Assembly (NCBI RefSeq): GCF_000165425.1
Contig: NW_001799024.1
Coordinates: forward strand, 124,001 to 188,000
DNA from: Paramecium tetraurelia
Lineage: Eukaryota > Ciliophora > Oligohymenophorea > Peniculida > Parameciidae
DNA length: 64,000 bases
Direction: 5' to 3'
Part shown: piece after piece, positions 12,256 to 26,083 of the stretch
Position numbering within the stretch: the first letter of the stretch is position 1
How the letters are laid out: the number at the start of each line of letters is the position of its first letter
Position numbers and translations under genes: made by a program
The notes under the pieces: generated by a model
Seen by the model: the letters and a program-made list of their open reading frames with translations, nothing else
The model's database searches: none
Told to the model about the DNA's origin: nothing

Positions 12256-15200
12256 TCAAATCAATTTATATTAAGATAATTCGCTTTCTAAGTTTTCATG
12301 GAATATAAAGAAGTATAACAAGTGGTGCATAGGATTCAGTTAATTGGATTTTATACTTGGCAGTATCAAATTATACAAAAATATTCGTATAAAAACAAGT
12401 ATTGGCTCTAATATAACAAAGATTACTATCAAACAACTTAAGAAGACAACGATCAAAGTCACTATATCCCATTCTACTTGCTAACTAAAATGATTTATAT
12501 ATATCTTATTACCTAAAACCAACCATGTATTCTATTGAAGGAGAGAAGAGCAATACTACTTAAACTATTGCACACATGATAGTTATTATTTTACCAAATC
12601 GAGACAATACCCTCAATATCTTCAAGATTCCTCTAGCCATTTCAAAAAGAACGCAATTTATAAACATAAAAATTACATATATCCAAATCTTTTGAATTTC
12701 TAAATTTGAAAATTCAAGCAAAAATAGCAAGAATGCAAAGCTGATTAAAGAAAATGTGCTTAGTATACCTTTACTTAATTTAGTATGATTAATTTCATGA
12801 TAATAAAGTGCTGTTATTTGATGCAAGTACTAAATAGATATTAAGATACATGTACCTTCAATTCCTTCTTAAAAATCTATAAATTTCCAGGATATAGATG
12901 TATAGATTATCTAAAGGAGCTGATTTCGCATTACTGTTTTATTCTGCCTTATTTCTGAATTTTTAGTTCCTAATAAATGTAATAAGAATAGGCGATTAAA
13001 GTAATAAAACAATAGATATTAATAATAATGAATAGAGGGTCACCTATAATAAAACCAATTTAAATCTATGATTTTTAGTTAATTGTTGGTATATCAATAT
13101 ATTCTATAGTATTATCCTTTATGATTGATTTTAATAAGAAAACTTCTCCTGAATAATTGCATTGACAGGCTACTAAAGTCTAATTTAAGGATTCATCAAA
13201 TTGTTATATGAGAGTGCATTTTTTAATTTCTTAGTTGGTTGTTTTGACGATACAAATCAGATCAAATTCTTGGATAATATTGTAATCACTTTTACAAATT
13301 GTGTAATTATTAAAACTAATAATGTAATTTTATAGTTAATCGATTAATATGAAGGGTTTTTTTTTGAAATAGTTCTTTAAAGAGACCCGTTTCAATGGTT
13401 GATCAGCAATCTAAATTTCGGAATCATTTGAATGATCTAATGAATTAAATGAAAAATTGGAGGAAAATAGATATGGATTAAATGCTAAACTCAATTATTC
13501 TAGCTAGCAGAATGAAACTAAAAAATCAAATGCATTGGTGTCTATATTAAGTAACTAATTTAAATGTTTTTTGCTAATTCTTTTTAATGAAAGATTAAAT
13601 GAAGCTCCTTCAAAATCTTAATATATGCCATCAACTATCGCTTTTTCTTAGATGATTGATACTATTGTATTGATTTAATCAAGCAAAAACATGCTTTGGT
13701 TTAACATCATTTCATCAGATTAATTGATTTATTAAATATCTTAAAAGATGTCATCAATTAAAATTAAAGAGGATTTTAAAGAGTCTATTGAAAATTCTTT
13801 GTTTTATTCTAATTATTGATCCCAGAACAATTAATTAGTATTTAATTTTAGAACAATAGATTAGAGATTAAGTAATGAAGAAGATATTAGACTTTTGATT
13901 AAAACTACATTGTTGGTAATTTTATTTTTTAATTTAATTTAGCTTTCATTTTACTGTTATGGTATTCCATAAACAATAAAATGTTTTTTAAGATTATCAA
14001 AACATTTGTCAGTTCCTTCTTGTAGTTTTTCTTCAAATAATCTAATTTATCCTTTATCCATTTAATTTGAAGTTTAGATTAATTTAAATAATTTAATTGA
14101 GGATAATATGAGTTATTTATCTTGGTTTTTGGCTGTAAATAATATCTATTTTAAGTTATCTAATACAGTAATTGATAGATTTGAACATTCATTATTATAG
14201 GTTTCGAATAGTAAACTAATTTTGATTTACAGACTTAATGATTAATTAAAATTAAGAGTACAATTCAATTTACTCTTTTAAATGTTAAACTTTTAATAAA
14301 TGTTAGTAATTGATCCGCCTAAATGAATAACTTAGACCAAAATATTGATATTCGATGAGTTCATTGAGGATGGTAGTGATAATTCAAATTTATTGGAAGT
14401 TTAATACTATTAAAATGTAATGGAGTAATCAGATTAAAACTTCAAGTATTGATAATAATCAGATTCCCTGTAGAAATACTTTAACTAATAGGAGTATGGG
14501 AAGTTGTTTGAATAGTCACATATAGCAGCAATTGAATAGTAGTTCAGATTATTTTGCAGGTCCATTTAGTTAATTTATAATTGTTAACATGGAACAGGCT
14601 AATTGAGATTTAGATTTAGATTGTAGAGATTAGGCATAATATTGTCAGTAAATTATGCATTAAATCGTAAATTAATTTAATTGCCTCTATTCATTTGAGT
14701 GATATAATCAAAAAGTCTAAATTGAAATGTGGTGAAAGTTGGTGAAATTATATTTAGAATCTAATAGTCATAGACAATTCCAACTGAATAGTCTATCAAA
14801 CTTAATTATTAATCTTCAGTAAAAGCAAAGGTGAAATTCAGTAATTCGAAATTATTGATATCCCTCATTAGATAGCCACTATTAAAATTTATCTTCTGAA
14901 CTTTAAATTCATTCTCTAAGAACACAATTACCTCTCTAAAATGATATTCAGCTGCTTTCTTAGTAACTTTAAGAGACCATTCCTGAATTGTGAGTGGTTC
15001 AACACTAAATTTCTTTATGTGTTATAATTTCTCTGTTTTATTTACAAGTATGATATTCTTATGGATGTCAATACATTTTTGATTTCTCGTTAATTCAAAA
15101 CATTCTATTTCTGTAAACATATCTGGATCAGCATTCCAATTGAATTGTGTATCTAAATCTTTGCATTGTATAAGTAAATTCATATCCTTTGCAAATGATT

Positions 15201-18200
15201 ACACATTTAAGATGCCATCAAACTGGCACAAAATACCTGCTGAAATAATTTGGATTTTAAAAGTCTACAATTAATTATGACCTGAAATTTTATTGGTCAC
15301 ATTTATTTAAAAAGTATAATTAGAGTTTGGGGATAATTTATATTCTTGTATTGCAATAGAATGATCCTTTTAGGAGGAGGTAATATCATAATTAATATTT
15401 GATTCTGATGCTTCTTTTGGAGTCTTTTCTATTTGAAATAATTAAACTGCATAAGTATAAAGTTGAGATGTCAAGATGACCTTTTTGTAACATTAAATGG
15501 TCTCGATATTAAAATTAAGTAGAATTTATTGGAATGTGAAATATCTCCTCTTTATATTTAAGAAAATGGTTGGTGAATCTCCATCATGAGTTGAAATCAT
15601 AAAATGCTATACTTAAGAGGTAGACAAAAAGTTTGAGAATTGAACAAAGAAGGTGATATTGGAATTGATCGGTAGAGTAGCTGCAGGTATTATTAAATTG
15701 AAATCCTTTAGGGTATTTTGATTTTCAATGAAGTCATCTAATTGTTTATTAGTTCGACTTGAAGATGTATAATACCAATAAGGATTTATCAGAGCTCTTT
15801 TTCCATCATACATGCGATTCATTTAATAGATCTATGTTTCCACACAAGGATTGATTAAATAATCAGGTACATCAAATTCTAATAAAGGTTATAGCAATAT
15901 TATTGGAGGTTTAACTTGATTGTGAACAAAAACTGATAACGGTTATTCACAAGATAGATGAGAAAGAGACTTATTATTGAAAAGCAATTAATCACCTACA
16001 TTTATATTAGGATAATCTCCTAATTAAATGAGTAATTTGTGGTTGTCAGTTGGACTTACTGAACAAAGTGGATTCCTTCCTAGTTTATCGATTGAAGTCA
16101 TCTCAAATATTTAGAAGCATTTATTTGATAAAGAGTAGGATTGGAATAGTTTATCATCCAAAGGAAAATCAAATACTATTATTAGACGATCGAGTTCATC
16201 TGAGAAATAAATATTTAACACTGCTACAACGCAACCTAAAGTTATAGAGATTGTATATATATACTAGAGCACCATGGAGTATCTTAATAGCAGACAGAGC
16301 CTGGCGGAGAATCACAAGTCATTTCTTAAGATAAGATTCTGTTTCCATTGCAAGTAATACATCTATTTGCATCACAGGTATCACATGTGTAATGACATTG
16401 TAGACAACTCTCATTAACAAAGTCATCAAAGAATCCATTAGGGCATTTGCATATTGGTACTGAAATTCTGTTACCCTTACATGAGGTGCAGTTATTTGAA
16501 TCTTGAGCACAAGTCAAACATTAGAATCCACATTCTAAATTTAGTATAAGAGTAATTACACACACAATTATTCAAACCTGCTTCAAAATAACCATCAGAA
16601 CATTCACAAGTAGGTCCAATTCTATCTGGTTTACAAGATAAACAATAAGCTGGGTTAGTAATACAAGTACCACATTAATATTCACAAGCTGGAGGTAATA
16701 TAATAATTTATACGTTAGCATGTTTATTATTAATCTTCAAAATATCCATCGATGCAATTACAAAGAGGAGGATTTGATCTGAAACTGTTACTGCAAGTTG
16801 AGCAATTAGTAGAGGCATTTAAGCACATTTTACATTGATAACTGCATTTCTAACATTAAATTTATGTTCCATCATCATAATACCCATCTTTACAATTACA
16901 TTGATATGATAAAGAATGACGATGTGAGTTGACTTGATAATTACAGCTGATACAAGTTTCACTGGAATTGATGCAATCATAACATTTTATGTGGCATTCT
17001 TAACATGATTAATTAGAATACTTTGACAATTCTGATTTTAGTCTTCAAAGAATCCTGTGATGCAAGGACACTTCTTCTAAATTGATTTGTCTATTCTCTT
17101 TTAATTTAAATCACAACTTGTACAAAAATGAGATTGAATATCACAAGTCTTACAAGAGTTTGAGCATTCTTAAATCAAATTAAATCTTACTTTAACAAAT
17201 TACAGATCCAGAATTGAAATATCCACTTTAACAAGTACATTAGTCTCCTTATTAAATTCTATGTTATTCTGAGTCATAGCATGATGTGCATTTAGTGGAA
17301 GAACTCTAACAGGTTTTGCATACTTCAGAGCATTTCTAACACATTGACACACCAACATCGTAGTAACCTTAAAGACATTAGCATTAATTATTATTAAGTA
17401 GTCGAAAGTAGGATTGACTACAAGTTTGGCAGTTGGTTGAAGAACTCAGACAAGTGGAGCATGAATAATGGCATTCTGAATATATAAAATTGATATACAT
17501 TGACAAAGCTCAGTATTTGTTTCAAAGTATCCATTCCTGCATATGCATTTCAACGAAATATTGTCAAATTCTCGAGTAAGTGTATTACATGTAGTACATT
17601 CATATTGACTCTGACATTGTAAACAACTAAAATGACACTCTAATGGTATGATAATTAAAATACATTAACACGATTTGGTAGTAACATCATAATAGTATTT
17701 AGACATACACACACATTAATTAGATTGAATATCATAATGAAGACTGGTATCACAGGATGTACAATGATTAGCATTATATTTGCATGTTAAACAAGTCTGA
17801 TTGCATGGCATACAATTTTGATTGGTTAGATTTTCATAATAGCCATCTATACATTCACATTTAGATCCCCATTTTAAAATTCTGAAGTCTCCACTTATAC
17901 AAGATAGACATTGTGTTGCTGTGTAGATACAAGTCAAACATGAGGAATGACAAAGATAGCATTGTTTATCATTATAATCCTCATAAAAACCATCATTGCA
18001 TTTACAAACTGATCCAATTTATATTCTATCCATAGGACAGGATGTACAATTATCCTATTGATCAATACAAGTATAACAAGTCAAATTGCATTATTAACAA
18101 ACTCCATTCAATTCAAAATATCCAAATTTGCATACACAATTACTCATTTACTTATTTAACATCCGATTTTATTAACCATTACATTCTATACATTAAGTTG

Positions 18201-21200
18201 GAGATTTAGAACATCTGAAACAATTGGCATCACATTTTGAACATTAAGCATACCCAACTTCATAATAACCATTTAAACAGTCACAATTTTATTGTAAATT
18301 TCTGGTTTATGGACAGGAAGTGCATTAATAAGATTATGATATACAAGTTAAACACTAGTAATCGCATTTTTTACAATTTGCTGAAAATCCATCATCATAA
18401 TATCCAGGTAAGCAAATACACGAATTTAAATATAGTACTCTATTTGAAACCGACTAGTTTATGCAACTCAAGCAATTCTAGAATGAATTACAACTGAGAC
18501 AAGAATAATGACACTTTTGACATTCTTAAACACCTGAATCAAAGTATCCCTGATTGCAAGGACAAGTTAAGATCAAGTCGTTAAGTTGTCGATGTGATGA
18601 TGCTTTACATTCACTACATAATGTGCTCATTTTAGAACATGTATAACAAGAATAATGGCATTCTAAAATGAACTAACAATTATTACATTAGCATAAACTG
18701 TTTTATCCATCATCATAATATCCATCAGGACAAACACACTTCTTTAACATCTAGTTTAACACTCTCAGACTATTCTCCAAACATTCCAAACATGTGTCAT
18801 CCTTTGAAATGCACAATTTACATTATATACTGCATTCTTAAAAGTCATAGATTAATTTAAAATACTTTAACACACTGCCCTACCGACTTCAAAATATCCA
18901 TCTTTGCAAATACACGTAGATCCAATTTATACTCTGTTTTCACTATCAAGACATGTTATACATTGATTTGGTGCAGAACTCTTCTAACATGTTAAGCATG
19001 TATAATGGCAATCTGGATGATAGACTATTATTATACTTTAGCATTATAGGACTCCCTTCAATTCATAGGTGCTTATCTGATATCCCTGAACTTTTGTCTT
19101 ACAAAGACATTTATTGCCGTTGAGATATCTATCTTTCGAACAAGCTGTACAATTATCATATTAATCTACACACTCTTAACAATATGAACTGCATTCTATA
19201 AATTACTATTTATCAATTCATACTTTAACACTCTTATACTTCCTACTCGAAATAGCCTTACATGCAAACACATTCATTATTTATTAACTTTCTGAATTTA
19301 TTTTTATTACAAGAGTTACATGATTATTCAGTGGCATCAGTGCAAGATTAACATTTAAAATGGCACACTATAATTTCAATTTTTAAATACTTTTGCATAT
19401 AGGAATTTAAATTTCATCATAGAACTCTTCAGTGCATGAACATGAATTGTCAGATCCTAATTGTCGACCTGAATTAGGAGGACAACTTAAACAATAATAG
19501 CTAGTATCCTTGCAGAGTTAGCATTTATAAGAGCACTCTAAATATGAATTACAAATATATCACTTCCACAAATTGGTTCTCCAGTTATATCATAATAACC
19601 TTCCATACAAGTACAAGTGTTTCCAATCTGAACTCTGTATTATACTTCTTCTGAACATTCTATACAATTATCTAAATTGACGTTGTCACAAGATTTACAA
19701 CTGTAATGACATCCTAAATTATGAGTGGAAATGAAAGTTACCTTAGCATAAGAGATTACCGATATCATAGGAAGCAATAGGACAATTACATTAAACTGAG
19801 TCAAATTCACGATAAGTCGTATCGCAACTTAGACAATTATACAATTCTGGTCCATCACAAGATAGACATGAATAATGGCAAGGTTGGCATTCCATAGTTC
19901 CATCCAAGTCATAGTAGCCAATTTCCTAACAAGTGCAAATGAAAGTAGATCCAGCAACAATTGAAATCCTTGATGAAGGACACTGAGTGCATTTGTCAAT
20001 CCCAGAGTCAAACAGACAATTTTAACATGAATAATGACATTCTATTAAATTATTAAATTTAAAATACATTAGCATTCCATATTCACATTGTCGTCATAAT
20101 ACTGATCTTAACATAAACATTCTTTCTTTTATGACAAATACCTATGTGAACTGTCTGAACACTTGACACAACTTTTAGACAACACTCCATAGCAAGATGC
20201 ACATGCATAATAACACTCTTGGAAATATACATATGAGATAAGTTACTATAGCAAATTTCATAGATTCCATCATCACTATAATTCTCTTGACATACGCAAT
20301 CTAAATCATCTGATATTTCTCTGTTTTATCCATCAATACATTTTATACAATATTCCAGCGAAGTACCAGGTCGAGATTGAATACACTCAGCGCATTTTTT
20401 ATGACATTCTAAACCTTATATGAATCATATACTAGCGCATGTAAGATCTGGAACTAATTTGTTTTCTTAAGTAGAGAATGATAATACATTTCCATACCCC
20501 TCAATACAAGCACATTCTCCTTTAACTGTTAAATAACGATGATAGATATTCGGATCTCCACAATCTACACAATCACTCATAGTGGTTCCCTTGCATGCAT
20601 AACATGTTTTATGGCATCCTTGAATAAAAGAAAATCTAAACTTTTGCATACTAACGGTCTGCCATCCGTTCTAGTTTTGTCAAAAAACTCAAAGAACAAG
20701 GTTTGACAAACGCAAGAAGTCCCTACCAATTCTCTTCCATAAAAGCTATCGCAATGAGTACAAGAAAACGGAGTAGGATCGCAAAGTTAACAATACAATG
20801 TAGTACAACTTTTACAGGTTCCATAATAATCCCCTTAGCTTCCTTTAATGTTGCATTCACATTCACCTGCACTTGTTAGATATTTCCCCATCCCATCATT
20901 GCAGACAGTACAAATGTTTGGGTCATCTAATTAACAATATAAGCAGTGCTTTTTAACACAAGTCAAAACTACACATGCAGAATTCACCAAAACATATCCA
21001 GGACGACAATATAAGCATCCCGATTCATTGCATATTGGACAGTTCTTTCTTTTATTGCAACCTTGGTTTATCATTCAATCTATTACTTGAGCATTAATTA
21101 AACATGGTATCCCAAAAATAACCAAACAGACATTCCAAACATTTAGTACCTGTGAGAGTTCCTGCCCATCATATACCAGTTCTTAGTTATTACAATTCTT

Positions 21201-22145
21201 CTCCCCCAAGCATTAGTTTTTTATTAAGACATAAGGGTAGAGACACACCAAGCATGTTTCAGTTTATGTAGTCGAATCTATATCGCATTTTGAACAATAT
21301 GTTATTTTACAAACTTAAATTTCATGAATTTTTACAAACGCAGATTGTACCCAATTAAAAAGCTCCATCTTCCATGCATGGAAGCTCATAAACAACATTA
21401 GTTGTGAGGTCCATATAGCATGAACTATAAGGTATACAACCTAAATTACTCAGGACAAATTACTTTGAGAGCAAGTTTAATCATATTCACTTTTCTTTCC
21501 ATATCCTGGATAACAGAGTGCGCAAGTACCATCAAGATTTTGCTATTAACATTCTAAGTAATAATTATTTAATTACTTGATGTTAGTTTAGTAGATGTAG
21601 TATTGTATTTTTCACAATTCTCCCCATAGTAATTGTCCTGGCAATATAAGCATTTATAAATTCCACTCTTAATTAAAGCCAAATAACAACGAATTTTATC
21701 TTCAGTAGTTTCGTCTAATTTATCATCTTAAATTATTTTACATTGACATTAAAAAAAATATTTCCCTTCTTCATTAATTGACATGACCAATTAACCTAAA
21801 GGACTGCCGCAGGTCATATAAGTTAAATATATGCTTATTTATTTTGCAATTGCGGAGGCTCCGACTTAAACATCTGGATGACAAAATAAATCGTAATAAT
21901 AATTCTTCGATGTTCGCTTTATGATCGGCGTTGTAACTCCAATACATTCAGGAGATATGCCTCTTGATAAGGAAAATTTTACTTATGCAATAATATGGAT
22001 AAATCGGAAAAAAGAAATGTTATGCCTAACCTTGATTACAAATAACTCCATCATAAATGTCACCTAATTCAATTTACATTCGGAATGCTATTACGAAATT
22101 CATGAATCCTAATATAACAGTCCCTTTAATGAATTAGTTAACCAT
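12256..22145 (-). CDS. Giant furin-like-repeat/REJ membrane protein (paralog B)
   Basis: Reverse-strand paralog of A, same size and order. The N-terminus (MVNQFIKGTVILGFMNFVIA) is signal-like and is followed by a poorly conserved head, then the cysteine-rich array (about 21540 down to 16310). The REJ-like region follows; residues around 15613-15822 match A's LPIQSNITFTVVFSNF block with LPINSNITFFVQFSNF. The protein ends with the multi-pass segment (12826 down to 12256), closing ...ESELSQYKLI-TGA. A short intron near 12511-12538 joins the last membrane helices. The C-terminal SIKSxQLNP..H...YFF motif is shared with A. Probably a surface receptor or channel-like protein; function inferred only from architecture. 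I checked selected exons, not every intron, so a small lesion could have been missed. Confidence 0.8.
16310..21540 (-). repeat. Cysteine-rich module array of paralog B
   Basis: Tandem furin/EGF-like modules read on the minus strand (for example CISGDFRILKWGSKCECIDG and CNQTCLTCKYNANHCTSC). Individual modules match the corresponding modules of A and C by position, not just by family. This shows that the array already existed before the genes duplicated. Confidence 0.75.
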
Positions 22146-22832
22146 AGATTTTATAATTTAATTAAACATCTTTTATATTCACAATAATATGATTTCCGAC
22201 TCTCCAATATTTTTGCCAGGTCTAATATATCAATAAATTAATAGAATCATAGACAAACACTTTTTGCATTTTCTATAGTTAATTTAAATTGTCATTAAAT
22301 CATTACTTAGCCAATTTTAAGGGTCCCACCATTTTTAATCAAAATTTATAGTTTTAAACATTATAATTTTATAGATTTACAATAAACATTTTATATTTCT
22401 AAAAATAATTATTTGTTTATTTAAAATTTAAAATTTAAAAACACATTTTTATTTATAGTAACTATTGCAGATTTATTTCAAACTTAAAGCAAATTTAATA
22501 CTATTTCCAAAAATCAACTTAACTTATTTCTATAATTTCTACAAATAAGTTTAGATTACATTCTTTGCAAAAAGAAACTTAATTTATTCACATAATAGAT
22601 TTAAATGATCGGATTTTTTAACTAATTTCTATAAAATAGAATTTTATTGTCATCATATCCTATCCAAGAACCTTAATAGAAATTCTAAGATCCATTTAAT
22701 TGATCTATTCAATTCATTTACAATTTTGATATGATAACCTTCACATTTTATTACTAATTTGAATTCATTTTCAAAATGGAGGGTAATGTGGTAGAATTGT
22801 TGAATTTATGATTGATTTTAATTTTTTTTCAA
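22146..22832. other. AT-rich divergent intergenic region
   Basis: About 690 bp between the start of paralog B (-) and the LRR gene (+). It is strongly A/T rich with runs such as AAATTTAAAATTTAAAA. It should contain both promoters. I see no gene, RNA or repeat in it. An upstream ATG at 22776 is in frame with the LRR gene but is separated from it by a TGA unless an unusually long intron is spliced. Confidence 0.6.
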
Positions 22833-24468
22833 ATGCACTTTTAGATAAAAGCGCACAAATGCAGTAGTATTTGTATTTAAATATTAAATTAAGCAAAGAA
22901 TGCAGGTTGTCAATGTGTCGAATAAACAAATCAAGAACTTTAACTTGGAAACAATTGTAATGAATGTATGATTATGATTTAGAATGCTGTCTATGATACA
23001 CACCTAAATTATGCAAAAACTAGATCAATCAATTGCAGTCACAATTTATTGGGATCAACAGATGGGTTTTCTTAATTTCAATGTCTCTACAACTTGGATA
23101 TGAGTCATAATCGTATTAATTAGTTCTTCCAATTGACTTCATCTTTGGTCGAAATAAATTTGGCTCACAATCTGTTGGGGAGTGTGTTTGATGATTTTCA
23201 GAAATCTCTAAAGTCACAAGGTACTCGTTTATACGTAGGGTCATTCTTATCAAATTTGAAGAACTTGAAAATCATTGATCTCAGTTATAATAACATTTCA
23301 TCGATCAGTTCCAACATATTTGATAACAACACTCAACTTCGTAAAATAAACCTCAGCAACAATCAACTGGCATGTGCCTTGTGGTGTTTTACCAAACTGG
23401 AAAATCTGGAGATGTAATATACTAAATATCATAATAGAATTGATGTCGGACATAATTAATTAAATATTAACGATTTAAAGCCATTAGAGAAAATAAGATT
23501 GGAGAGTTTGAATCTTAGATTCAATCCATTAGAGAACACGGACAAATGTGAAGAGAAATTGATGAAGCATCTACTCTACACTCGAAGGATCGAATTGTCA
23601 TACACTCAATTGGAACAATAGATAATTATGAATTCCAAACAGAGTTCCAAGTTGGATCAAAGCGTCAATAGCAATGACTCTATACAATAACAAGCAACTG
23701 AGAGATCAACTATGAGTCGTTTAAGCAAAGTCAGCAACAGACTTGCAAGACCCAAAACACCTTAGAATACCAAGAATGAGACATACTAAATAAATAGAAC
23801 TCCAGTCAAGGCATAGAATCTGCAGGAAGTGAAGAAATCTAAGGGGGAGTTGAAAAAGAATATAAGCATTACTCCAAAGAAAAACAATCAAACACCTAAG
23901 TAATAACGATAGGTCTGTATGAAAACAGTGGATCAACACGATGAATAGATTAAGCAAAGAGATTCATATTAGTAATAGAAATCAACAACAAAAATACCGG
24001 CTTTGAATTTACAAATGCTAAAAGTGACTCCATTTTAATTAAGTGAAGTTGGTTCTGAAAGGGAAGATTTTCCTATGTTATTTGAAGAAGATGACGAGAA
24101 GTAACTACTTGAAGAATTGAGACTTTTGGGGGAAGTTGTGAAGTAGAAGAAGCAACATGAAGTTAGTATTGAAAGACAAATAACAATGAACAAAAATATA
24201 ATTTCATTGATGAAGATTATGATCAAAGGAAGTATCTGAATTTGTATATTCATAAGTTTATTTGTATGATGTTAACGAGTACAACAAGGGATTCGATGAA
24301 ATGATGACAGAATTGTAAAAGGAATTAGAATCGAAGAATCCATAATTCTAAGATCTGAAACTTAAATTGATGAGATTCAATAAGGAACATTACGAATTAA
24401 ATAAAATGTATTATAGTTTAGAGTAATCTGAAAGAGTGGTTGATAATATCAAGCAATAATTAATTTGA
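22833..24468 (+). CDS. Leucine-rich repeat / coiled-coil protein
   Basis: About 536 residues, with one sure intron (24232-24256) and possibly another near 22874. The N-terminal half contains a Cys-rich cap (CQCVEQ..CNEC), then leucine-rich repeats with the LxxLxLSxNxI pattern: LYNLDMSHNRI, LVEINLAHNLL, LKIIDLSYNNI, LRKINLSNNQL and LESLNLRFNPL. The C-terminal half is polar and Gln/Lys/Ser-rich with a Glu/Lys coiled coil ending ERVVDNIKQQLI. The layout fits an SDS22-like or ciliary/centrosomal LRR scaffold that binds protein partners; no enzymatic motif is seen. The start is the first in-frame Met after a TGA and is only moderately certain. The gene is convergent with DCP2 (113 bp gap). Confidence 0.8.
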
Positions 24469-24581
24469 ATTACTAAAATTATGGTTATTACATCTATCTT
24501 GGTTGTTCTTGTTTTAATTATTACTTAAATGACTTTAGGATCTCTTATGTCTTCTCAATCATAACGCTTATCAAATCTGAT

Positions 24582-25351
24582 TCAGTTGTCTGATTTGTGT
24601 TTTTGACTTTGCTTTTCTCTAATTGTTTTTTGTGCTGAATATATTTTTGCAATCCTTAGATAAAAGGGTTCAAGTATACATAAGCAGAATCCCCTCTCTA
24701 GATATCTTTGATCTACACCCATCTTTTATAATTAGAGTATAATTTACTAGATGGATCCAATTTCATAACGAGTGCTTGTCGTGAACTTATGATCCTCACT
24801 CACTCCACAAATTATATACATCCTTTGAGGTTATCCAGTATCTTCACAAACAAATTCTAAGTAATCCTAATGAATAACAAATTCAAATACTTTTTCGCTA
24901 ATCTTCTTAGAAATATCGTAGCCTACCTCTTCCCACACCTCTCTTATTGCACATTCAACACCTGACTCATTCTTATTAACCTTCCCTTTTGGAAAGCTGT
25001 ACACTGTTTGATTGTAATTCATAACTAGTAACACACAATCCAAAGTTTCATTCAGCAATATGGCTCCATATAAGGGAATATGCTTTTGATATTGCTTGAA
25101 TTGTTTAAGGTAGCTTTGGTTATTTAGATATTTTACTGTTTAAGGTTTCCTCTTATTTCATTATATTCGGATAATGGATTCAAAAGCCAAGAATAAAATT
25201 CTGTTTATGACATCTTATCTTCCGGATTCAAGAAATCTAAATAGTACCAATAGGCATTTTATAAATGGAAAAATAATCTGTCAGGCTTCTTTTCCTCTTA
25301 ATCCAAATTCACGATAAATCTACATAATAAACTCTCCCTGGTTTGATCCAT
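24582..25351 (-). CDS. DCP2: mRNA decapping enzyme Dcp2 (Nudix hydrolase)
   Basis: 248 residues after one 23-nt intron. The N-terminal Dcp2 regulatory domain/box A signature is present (RFIVNLDQEE, RLFFHLQNAYWYYLDF). The Nudix box is complete: G115-x5-E121-x7-R129-E130-x2-E133-E134-x-G136, with the glutamates that bind catalytic metal. Box B-like sequence follows. Dcp2 removes the 5' m7G cap in cytoplasmic mRNA decay, with Dcp1. The protein stops soon after the catalytic core (..KHKSDN), so the long low-complexity tail of animal and fungal homologs is missing. The head-to-head neighbour begins 26 bp away. Identification is firm. Confidence 0.93.
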
Positions 25352-25377
25352 TATTTATATTTATTATTATTTTATTA
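25352..25377. promoter_or_regulatory. 26-bp bidirectional intergenic segment (DCP2 / unknown gene)
   Basis: Only 26 A/T bases separate the two divergent start codons. Any core promoter and both 5' UTRs must sit here or inside the coding sequence of the opposite gene. Inferred from the gene starts; no element is recognised. Confidence 0.4.
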
Positions 25378-25794
25378 ATGCAATAATATCAATCGCAACC
25401 AGCATTTAATCCTAAACATTTGTTTACGATGAAAAAGTATTTCAATGGGTATGTTCAATAAAACAGATTTTTCCACAAAAAAACTGAAACCAAGTCAGAC
25501 AATGGAAGTGAGGTATTTAAAGAAATCTAATAACTACCCTAAATCGTATAAAGAATAGATAGAAGAATTGAGAATGTGAATTATAAATATAAAAGTGCTC
25601 CCATGATAGAAAAGAAGAAGCAGAACTCACGCAAACTCTCTTTCCCAGTACTCAAGTATTCTCCGACCGAGAATAAGTTACAATTGTAGAAGATAAAAGA
25701 CTTGATTGAATAGCACACGTCACGTGTAATTGTTAAAGATGACATGCTTAAACATATGGTTGGTTATAGCAAGATTTCGTAGATGATTATTTGA
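25378..25794 (+). CDS. Small basic protein of unknown function
   Basis: 138 codons with no intron, from MQQYQSQPAFNPKHLFTMKK to GYSKISQMII-TGA. It is basic and Gln/Lys/Ser-rich, with a predicted helix in the second half (ENKLQLQKIKDLIEQHTSRV). No signal peptide, membrane segment or known motif is seen. It has a natural amino-acid composition and normal glutamine use through TAA/TAG. It lies head to head with DCP2. I do not recognise the family. Confidence 0.6.
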
Positions 25795-26083
25795 TTATGA
25801 ATCATAATACTCTAATACACTCTTTTCTTTTTATTTCTATTTAATTTCATCCACAATTCAAAAAGGCAGTCTTCCTTTATTTGAAGTTGGAGTTTAAATT
25901 ATTAATAGATAAGCATATATAATTTTTAGGTAAAATTTTTATCTCAATAATTCCTATTAACTTTTAATACTCCTAAGAATTATTATTAATCAAGGCTATG
26001 GAAATGGTGACTCTTCTGTTCTCCTTTAATCAAATAATATATTTAGGATAAATATTTTACTAAAGAGAATTATTAATTAAATA

